This document shows positions 58,887 to 64,000 of a DNA stretch of 64,000 nt, piece after piece. The notes under the pieces were generated by a model that worked only from the letters and a program-made list of their open reading frames with translations, ran no database searches and was not told where the DNA came from. The DNA is from Olleya marilimosa CAM030 (lineage in GTDB: Bacteria; Bacteroidota; Bacteroidia; Flavobacteriales; Flavobacteriaceae). Position 1 is the first letter of the stretch, and each line of letters begins with the position of its first letter. Made by a program: the position numbers and the translations under genes. The stretch is from the NCBI RefSeq assembly GCF_000518485.1, contig NZ_JADR01000007.1, forward strand, positions 124,001 to 188,000. The letters are read 5' to 3'.

Positions 58887-60224
58887 ATGAAAACTAAAAT
58901 CACTTTATTAATAGCCCTGTTTTTGGGTCTGTCAGTAGGATTTGCTCAAAATGAGCAAGAATGTATGACTAAATTGTCGTTAATGACTGAGGCTTCAAAA
59001 GCTAAAAATTATGAAGCAGCTTACCCATATTTCATGGAGTTAAGAAAAGACTGTCCAAAATATAACAAAGCGATTTACGTATATGGAGAAAAAATACTAA
59101 ATCATTACATAAAAAAATCTACTGGAGCAGAAAAATTAGGTTATGTAAATGATTTAATTTTAATGTTTGATGAAAGAATGGCAAACTTTGCAAGTATTTC
59201 TCCTGTTGGAGAGTACCAATCAGAGCAATGTCAACTTAAGTATGATAACAAAGAAGCTTTAGGTTTAACAGATCAAGATGTTTTTGATTGTTTTGATGCT
59301 GCTTATAAAGCAGATAAGGATAGCTTTAAAAGTGCTAAGAGTTTATATGTATACTTTAAGTTAATGGTTAGCTTATATGATTCTGGAAACAAAACTGCAC
59401 AAGACTTATTTGATAAGTATGATGATGTTGCCGAAAAAATTGAAGAAGAAACTGCATTTAACGCTAAAAAACTTAATGAGTTAATCAATAAGGAAGACTC
59501 TGGTGTGGCCTTAACTAAAAAGGATGGTCAATGGAAAACATATTATGGTGCTATGGTAGATGCTTTTGATAATGTTCAACTTGGTGTTGATAAAGAATTA
59601 GGAGATAGAGCTAACTGTGAAAACTTAATTCCATTATACCAAAAAAATTACGAAGCAAACAAAACTAATGCAGTTTGGTTACAACGTGCAATGAACAAGT
59701 TATATGAAAAAGGATGTAAAGAAGATCCAATGTTTGTTACCATTGTAAAGCAAAAAAATACAATACAACCAGATGCTAGTACTTCTTATTACTTATATGT
59801 TATTACAGGAGAGCAAAAGTATTTAGACCAAACTATGGACTTAGAAACAGATCCATTTAAAAAGGCTAAATTATATTACAAAGCTGCTTCAGACTTTAAA
59901 AAGAGTGGTAGTTATGGTAAGGCAAGACAATATTACCAAGAGTCTTTAAACCTTAACCCATCTAACAAAAACCCTCACTTACAGATAGCATCAATGTATG
60001 CAAGTAGTGCAAACAGTTGTGGTGATACAAACTTTAACAAAAGAGCTGTGTTCTGGTTAGCTGCTAACGAAGCTGCTAAAGCTGGAGGAGCAGGATCTAA
60101 ATATGTAGAAAGCTATAACGCTAAAGCGCCTACCAAATCAGAAATATTTGCTGAAGGTAATGCAGGTCAAAGTATTAAAATTGGATGTTGGATAGGTAGA
60201 AGTGTAACAGTACCAAACCTATAA
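58887..60224 (+). CDS. Secreted TPR protein
   Basis: A 445-residue protein; the ATG at 58887 starts a signal peptide (MKTKITLLIALFLGLSVGFAQ), so the earlier in-frame ATG at 58833, inside the previous gene, is rejected. It is helical throughout with TPR-like pairs: SKAKNYEAAYPYFMELRKDCPKYNKAIYVYG near the start and KLYYKAASDFKKSGSYGKARQYYQESLNLNPSNKNPHLQIASMYA near the end. TPR scaffolds in this position may act in outer-membrane assembly. The TAA overlaps the lptC ATG (TAATG). Confidence 0.8.
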   Translation: MKTKITLLIALFLGLSVGFAQNEQECMTKLSLMTEASKAKNYEAAYPYFMELRKDCPKYNKAIYVYGEKILNHYIKKSTGAEKLGYVNDLILMFDERMANFASISPVGEYQSEQCQLKYDNKEALGLTDQDVFDCFDAAYKADKDSFKSAKSLYVYFKLMVSLYDSGNKTAQDLFDKYDDVAEKIEEETAFNAKKLNELINKEDSGVALTKKDGQWKTYYGAMVDAFDNVQLGVDKELGDRANCENLIPLYQKNYEANKTNAVWLQRAMNKLYEKGCKEDPMFVTIVKQKNTIQPDASTSYYLYVITGEQKYLDQTMDLETDPFKKAKLYYKAASDFKKSGSYGKARQYYQESLNLNPSNKNPHLQIASMYASSANSCGDTNFNKRAVFWLAANEAAKAGGAGSKYVESYNAKAPTKSEIFAEGNAGQSIKIGCWIGRSVTVPNL

Positions 60225-60778
60225 TGCAAAACATTAAATTACATATATTAAAAAACTCAGTCATAGCATTAGCTATGACTTTGTTTTTTGCATGTAAAAA
60301 CAATTTAGACGATGTAAAAAAAATGGGTATGTCTGCTAATGATCCAGTAGGTGTCTCAGACAGTATTAATGTTAAATATACAGACTCAGGTCGTCTAGCA
60401 GCAAATTTGATTAGTCCTAAAATGTTTGATTTTAGTAATAGGGCTTTTGCTTACTCTGAGTTTCCGGAAGGTGTTATTTTGCATTTGTATGATAAAAACA
60501 GAGCTAAAACTACTATTATATCAGACTACGCTATACTTTACGATAATACCAATCTTATTGATTTAAGAGGTCATGTTATTGCAGCGACATCAACAAATGA
60601 CACCTTGTTTGCAGAGCAATTATACTACGATCAAAGTAAGCAATGGTTATTTACTAATCTGCCAGCAACATACAGGGCTAAAGGTTACGTAACTAGCGGA
60701 ATGGGTTTTGATTCGGACAGAGACTTTAAAAAAGCTGAAGTTTTGGGTGTTACAGGTCAATTTGCTGTTCAAGAATAA
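60224..60778 (+). CDS. lptC: LPS export periplasmic protein LptC
   Basis: A 184-residue lipoprotein-like protein. The N-terminus has the hydrophobic stretch NSVIALAMTLFFACKN with a possible lipobox FFAC. LptC domain features follow: DSINVKYTDSGRLAANLISPKMFDFSNR, AYSEFPEGVILHLYDKNRAKTTIISDYAILYDNTNLIDLRGHVIA and TNDTLFAEQLYYDQSKQWLFTN. It hands lipopolysaccharide from the LptBFG complex to LptA in the periplasm. The gene is translationally coupled to the TPR gene (TAATG). Confidence 0.88.
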   Translation: MQNIKLHILKNSVIALAMTLFFACKNNLDDVKKMGMSANDPVGVSDSINVKYTDSGRLAANLISPKMFDFSNRAFAYSEFPEGVILHLYDKNRAKTTIISDYAILYDNTNLIDLRGHVIAATSTNDTLFAEQLYYDQSKQWLFTNLPATYRAKGYVTSGMGFDSDRDFKKAEVLGVTGQFAVQE

Positions 60779-60839
60779 TATTTCCTTTCTAATTAAAAGA
60801 ATACTTTTTTAGTATCTTTACTTATCAATTTATATTTAA

Positions 60840-61025
60840 ATGAAAACTTTTAAATTTTTTCAATACGCCTATTTAGTATTTGCAGTACTGTTTCTTTATG
60901 ATGCAATTGCAAGTTGGGGAGAAACCAGAGCATATATGTCTCTTCTATTAGGTGTAACAGCTGTATTTATGTTCTTTTTCAAAAAAAGATTTAATAAAAA
61001 GTTCGAAAACCAAGATCGTAAGTAG
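60840..61025 (+). CDS. Small two-helix membrane protein
   Basis: A 61-residue protein with two hydrophobic segments (QYAYLVFAVLFLYDAIASW and YMSLLLGVTAVFMFFF) and a basic tail (KKRFNKKFENQDRK). No domain is recognised. It ends with TAG directly before the ATG at 61026, so it is probably cotranscribed with the CorC-type gene. Similarly placed small proteins are seen before corC-type genes in Flavobacteriia, to my general knowledge; that is not proof of function. Confidence 0.65.
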   Translation: MKTFKFFQYAYLVFAVLFLYDAIASWGETRAYMSLLLGVTAVFMFFFKKRFNKKFENQDRK

Positions 61026-62315
61026 ATGCTTAGCTCAATACTTATTATTGTTTGTTGCTTATTATTATCAGCTTTTTTTTCAGGGATGGAGATTGCATAC
61101 GTATCATCCAACAAGATTCATATTGAGATAGAAAAAAAGCAAGATGGCTTTCTAGCTAAAATCCTATCAAAAATAACAGCAAAACCATCAAAGTTTATTG
61201 CTACTATGCTTATTGGTAACAATATTGCATTGGTTATTTATGGTTTTTTTATGGGAGATTTGCTTATGGGTTGGTTTCAGAGCATGTTACCAACAGATAA
61301 TGCTTTTGCGTCCTATATGTTAGTAGATTTAAGTTTATTGTCTCAAACCATATTATCTACTTTATTAATTTTATTTACTGCCGAGTTTTTACCTAAAGTA
61401 TTCTTTCAGATATATTCTAATACCTTGTTAAAAGTATTAGCTTTTCCTGCCTACCTTTTTTATGTGTTGTTTAGTTGGGTGTCAGATTTTGTTATTTGGA
61501 TTAGTGATGTAGTTTTAAAAAAAATCTTTAAAACAGAAGGTGATCAAGTACAACTAGCCTTTACAAAAGTAGAATTAGGTCACTACATTAGTGAGCAAAT
61601 GGAAAGTATTGAAGAGCATGAGGATATAGATACCGAAATTCAAATTTTTCAAAATGCTTTGGAGTTTTCCGAAGTAAAAGCAAGAGAGGTTATGGTACCT
61701 CGTACAGAGATTATAGCTTTAGAGCTTCAGGATTCAATTCAAGACTTAAGCGCTTTGTTTACAGAAACTGGTTGTTCTAAAATACTAATATATAAAGAAA
61801 CCATAGACGATGTTTTAGGATATGTCCACTCTTTTGATTTATTTAAAAAACCCAAAAATATTGGCTCTATGATTATGCCAATAGAGTTGGTTCCAGAAAC
61901 CATGTTAGTCAAAGATATTCTTAATGTTTTAATCAAAAAGCGTAAAAGTATTGCTGTAGTTGTGGATGAGTATGGTGGAACTTCTGGTATTATGACAGTT
62001 GAAGATATTGTAGAAGAGTTGTTTGGAGAAATCGAAGACGAACATGATACAATCGATTTAATTGAAGAACAAAAAGATGCTACAACCTATGTGTTTTCAG
62101 CAAGAGCAGAAGTAGACTATCTAAACGAAACGTACAAGCTTAATCTTCCAGTCGGAGAAAACTACGAAACCTTAGGAGGTCTAATTGTAGATCATACAGA
62201 GGAGATTCCGCAACAAAACGAAATTGTTTCTACAGAAAAATTCAACTTTAAAATCTTAGAAGTTTCCAATACCAAAATAGACTTGGTAGAGCTTCAAATT
62301 AAAGAAGAAGACTAA
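61026..62315 (+). CDS. CorC/HlyC-type CBS-domain membrane protein (GldE-like)
   Basis: A 429-residue protein. The N-terminal DUF21/CNNM membrane domain (about 1-190) has ILIIVCCLLLSAFFSGMEIAYVSSNK and MLIGNNIALVIYGFFMG. A CBS pair follows (about 210-330): AREVMVPRTEIIAL and ILNVLIKKRKSIAVVVDEYGGTSGIMTVEDIVEELFGEIEDEHD. The C-terminal CorC_HlyC domain (about 345-420) has YVFSARAEVDYLNETYKLNLP and ENYETLGGLIVDH. The family is linked to Mg/Co homeostasis; GldE of gliding flavobacteria belongs here, but no gldD neighbour is seen. Confidence 0.88.
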   Translation: MLSSILIIVCCLLLSAFFSGMEIAYVSSNKIHIEIEKKQDGFLAKILSKITAKPSKFIATMLIGNNIALVIYGFFMGDLLMGWFQSMLPTDNAFASYMLVDLSLLSQTILSTLLILFTAEFLPKVFFQIYSNTLLKVLAFPAYLFYVLFSWVSDFVIWISDVVLKKIFKTEGDQVQLAFTKVELGHYISEQMESIEEHEDIDTEIQIFQNALEFSEVKAREVMVPRTEIIALELQDSIQDLSALFTETGCSKILIYKETIDDVLGYVHSFDLFKKPKNIGSMIMPIELVPETMLVKDILNVLIKKRKSIAVVVDEYGGTSGIMTVEDIVEELFGEIEDEHDTIDLIEEQKDATTYVFSARAEVDYLNETYKLNLPVGENYETLGGLIVDHTEEIPQQNEIVSTEKFNFKILEVSNTKIDLVELQIKEED

Positions 62316-62448
62316 TTTTTTAAGATAAATACTAACTATTTTACTAACAGTATTTTTAATTAATATATTTATTATAATAAAGTACTTTTATTATTGAATA
62401 GAAAATGGTATTTTCGCCCACTATATTTCACAAAATTTATCACAAAAA

Positions 62449-64000
62449 ATGGCAATTTTAAATAAAATTAGACAAAAAACGGTTGTATTAATCTTAGTTA
62501 TTGCATTAGCGTTATTCGCTTTTATTTTATCAAGTTTATTTGATAATAAAGATGCATTATTTTCTAAATCTCCAGATGTTGTAGCAACAATCAATGGACA
62601 AGACATTTCAAGAGAAGAGTTTTCTAACCTTGTAGAGTTTCAGCAAAGACAAATGGGACCAAATGCAACAACTAGTCAAGTCATGAATAGTGTGTTTGAG
62701 ACTAAAGTGAGAGAAGCTGTAATGAACGGTCAAATTGAAAAATTAGGAATGACTGTTGAGTCTGAGCAAATGCGTGACTTAATCAAAACGTCTTATGGAA
62801 CTGACCCTACATTTTTAAATGAAGATGGTGTTTTTGATGAGGCTAAATTAAAATTATTCATAGATAATTTAAAAAGCTCTTCAGCTGAAGCTTACCAAAA
62901 TTGGATTTCTACAGAGCAGTCTTTAGCTAGCAATGCCTTACAATCTAACTACTTTAACATGGTTAAAGCTGGTACTACTGCAACTTTAGCAGAAGGACAG
63001 TTAGAACATAAATTAGAAGGAGAAAAAGTTGACATCAATTATGTGCAAGTCCCTTACACAGCTATTCCAGATGCAGAGGTTAACGTGTCTCAGTCAGATA
63101 TTAAAAACTACATAAACAAAAATCAAAAAGCATATCAAACAGAAGCTAACAGAAACTTTCAATATGTATTTTTTAAAGAAGTTGCCTCTTTAGAAGATGA
63201 AAATGAAATCCAAAATGAGCTTAAAGCATTGCTTAAAGATAAAGAAGTTTATAACGAAGTTACTAAAGCAACAGACAACAAACTAGGTTTTGCAAATACT
63301 AAAGATACAGAAGGATTTGTAAACAGTAACTCTGATGATTTTAAATTTGTAGATAAATACCAATACAAGTCTAGCTTACCTGCAACAATTGCAGATACAA
63401 TCTTTAATTTAGAAGCTGGAAAAACTTACGGTCCATACAAAGACGGTAACTATTATAAAGTAACTAAAGTTTTAGATTACAAAAAATTAGCAGATTCAAT
63501 CGAGTCTAGCCATATTGTAATTCCTTTTGTAGGAACAACAAGAGCAGGAGCAGATGTTACTAGAACTAAAGAAGAAGCTAAAGCAATGATTGATAGCATC
63601 TTTCCTTTAGTAAAAAATGATAAAACTAAATTTGCAGAAGTAGCAAATGAAATAAACTCTGACGGAACTAAAGGTAAAGACGGAAGCATTGGATGGACAA
63701 GATTAACAACTTACAATCCTGCAAGTTTTGATCCTGACTTTGCTAACTTTTTGTTTTTTAATGAAAAAGGAAGCATTGACGTTGTATTAACTAAATTTGG
63801 TTACCACATTATTAGAGTTGACGATAAGAAAAATGTTGAGACAGCTGCAAAATTAGCTACAATTGCTAGAAAAATTGAGCCTTCATCTAAAACTGAAGAT
63901 AAGATTTTTGCTGATGCTTCTAACTTTGAATTAGCTATCGCTAACGGTAACTTTGCAGAAGTAGCTAAAAATGCAAACTATGAAGTACGTCCAATGACAG
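62449..64000 (+). CDS. PpiD/SurA-like peptidyl-prolyl isomerase (3' end outside the window)
   Basis: The frame is open from ATG 62449 to the window edge (517 codons). The N-terminal membrane anchor is TVVLILVIALALFAFILSSLF (about 11-31). The SurA_N-type chaperone region follows (DVVATINGQDISREEFSNLVEFQQRQMG and the helices to about 200). The parvulin PPIC domain (SSHIVIPFVGTTRAG near residue 345, then GSIGWTRLTTYNPASFDPDFANFLFFNEKGSIDVVLTKFGYHIIRVDD) lies near 345-465. It folds outer-membrane and secreted proteins, anchored in the inner membrane, as PpiD does. Confidence 0.9.
   Translation, partial: MAILNKIRQKTVVLILVIALALFAFILSSLFDNKDALFSKSPDVVATINGQDISREEFSNLVEFQQRQMGPNATTSQVMNSVFETKVREAVMNGQIEKLGMTVESEQMRDLIKTSYGTDPTFLNEDGVFDEAKLKLFIDNLKSSSAEAYQNWISTEQSLASNALQSNYFNMVKAGTTATLAEGQLEHKLEGEKVDINYVQVPYTAIPDAEVNVSQSDIKNYINKNQKAYQTEANRNFQYVFFKEVASLEDENEIQNELKALLKDKEVYNEVTKATDNKLGFANTKDTEGFVNSNSDDFKFVDKYQYKSSLPATIADTIFNLEAGKTYGPYKDGNYYKVTKVLDYKKLADSIESSHIVIPFVGTTRAGADVTRTKEEAKAMIDSIFPLVKNDKTKFAEVANEINSDGTKGKDGSIGWTRLTTYNPASFDPDFANFLFFNEKGSIDVVLTKFGYHIIRVDDKKNVETAAKLATIARKIEPSSKTEDKIFADASNFELAIANGNFAEVAKNANYEVRPMT

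Noticed and set aside
61026-62315. Confident gldE assignment
   Set aside because: The CorC family fits, but GldE is usually defined by gldD linkage, which is absent here.

Overview
The window is 64 kb of an AT-rich genome (about one third G+C) that reads as a marine member of the Flavobacteriaceae (Bacteroidota). Support comes from a SusC/SusD pair, TAnnTTTG-type -7 promoter elements, near absence of Shine-Dalgarno sequences, DUF547, GldE/CorC-type and LptC genes in Bacteroidota order, and short dispersed repeats of a kind common in this family. The genus cannot be fixed from the sequence alone. I see no prophage, integrase, transposase or CRISPR array.

Region A (1-13,700) is an exopolysaccharide locus. 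It encodes a TPR/beta-barrel outer-membrane exporter (cut by the window edge), a free-standing STAS protein, a Wzx-type flippase, a GT4 glycosyltransferase, a translationally coupled three-gene block (a 1029-residue GT-C-like membrane protein, an Ig-like periplasmic protein and a membrane-anchored clan A glycoside hydrolase), a receiver-domain/GT2 fusion, a degenerate GT2-like protein that has lost DxD, and ManA. The three rightward transcripts share an AlgR/LytTR-like motif placed exactly 63 bp before the -7 element, which suggests one regulator for the locus.

Region B (13,765-20,630) is mostly housekeeping or accessory: PhnA/YjdM, a DUF4407 membrane protein, a BlaI/M56 signalling pair with two perfect palindromic operators, an EamA transporter and an M20 dipeptidase.

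Region C (20,747-32,456) starts with tRNA-Leu. A leftward run follows: a GT-C mannosyltransferase-like protein, a processive GT2, a DPM1-like GT2, a MORN-repeat protein, a NapH/NosR-like ferredoxin membrane protein and an FAD oxidoreductase. Divergent from it are a DUF547 protein, a beta-barrel protein, a GH113-like lipoprotein and a BamA-like protein.

Region D (32,453-46,968) is a single leftward run of 14 closely spaced or overlapping genes forming an arsenosugar biosynthesis cluster: ArsM, the radical SAM protein ArsS, two DUF2064 proteins (one closely matching the TIGR04282 group), a TIGR04283 glycosyltransferase, purine nucleoside phosphorylase, an AhpD-like protein, a rhodanese, a metallophosphoesterase-like protein with an altered first metal motif, a fatty-acid-hydroxylase-superfamily membrane protein and a second DUF547 lipoprotein. 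A sodium:solute symporter and a complete SusC/SusD pair sit inside the same run, pointing to coupling with uptake.

Region E (47,056-56,456) holds an esterase, a CPA1 antiporter and a purine-catabolism island: XdhC, XdhA/XdhB-type xanthine dehydrogenase subunits and guanine deaminase. It includes an unusual membrane-protein/THEP1-like NTPase pair and an Mpv17-like reading frame with no normal start codon. Region F (56,583-64,000) holds tRNA-Phe, CoaX, an outer-membrane protein, a TPR protein, LptC, a small membrane protein, a CorC/GldE-type protein and a PpiD-like foldase cut by the window end.

Dispersed repeats include a ten-member family related to CGCTTTCGCGGAAA, concentrated at 24-47 kb, a cloverleaf-like intergenic element at 55,868-55,969 and two copies of a palindromic element at about 19.2 and 22.3 kb.
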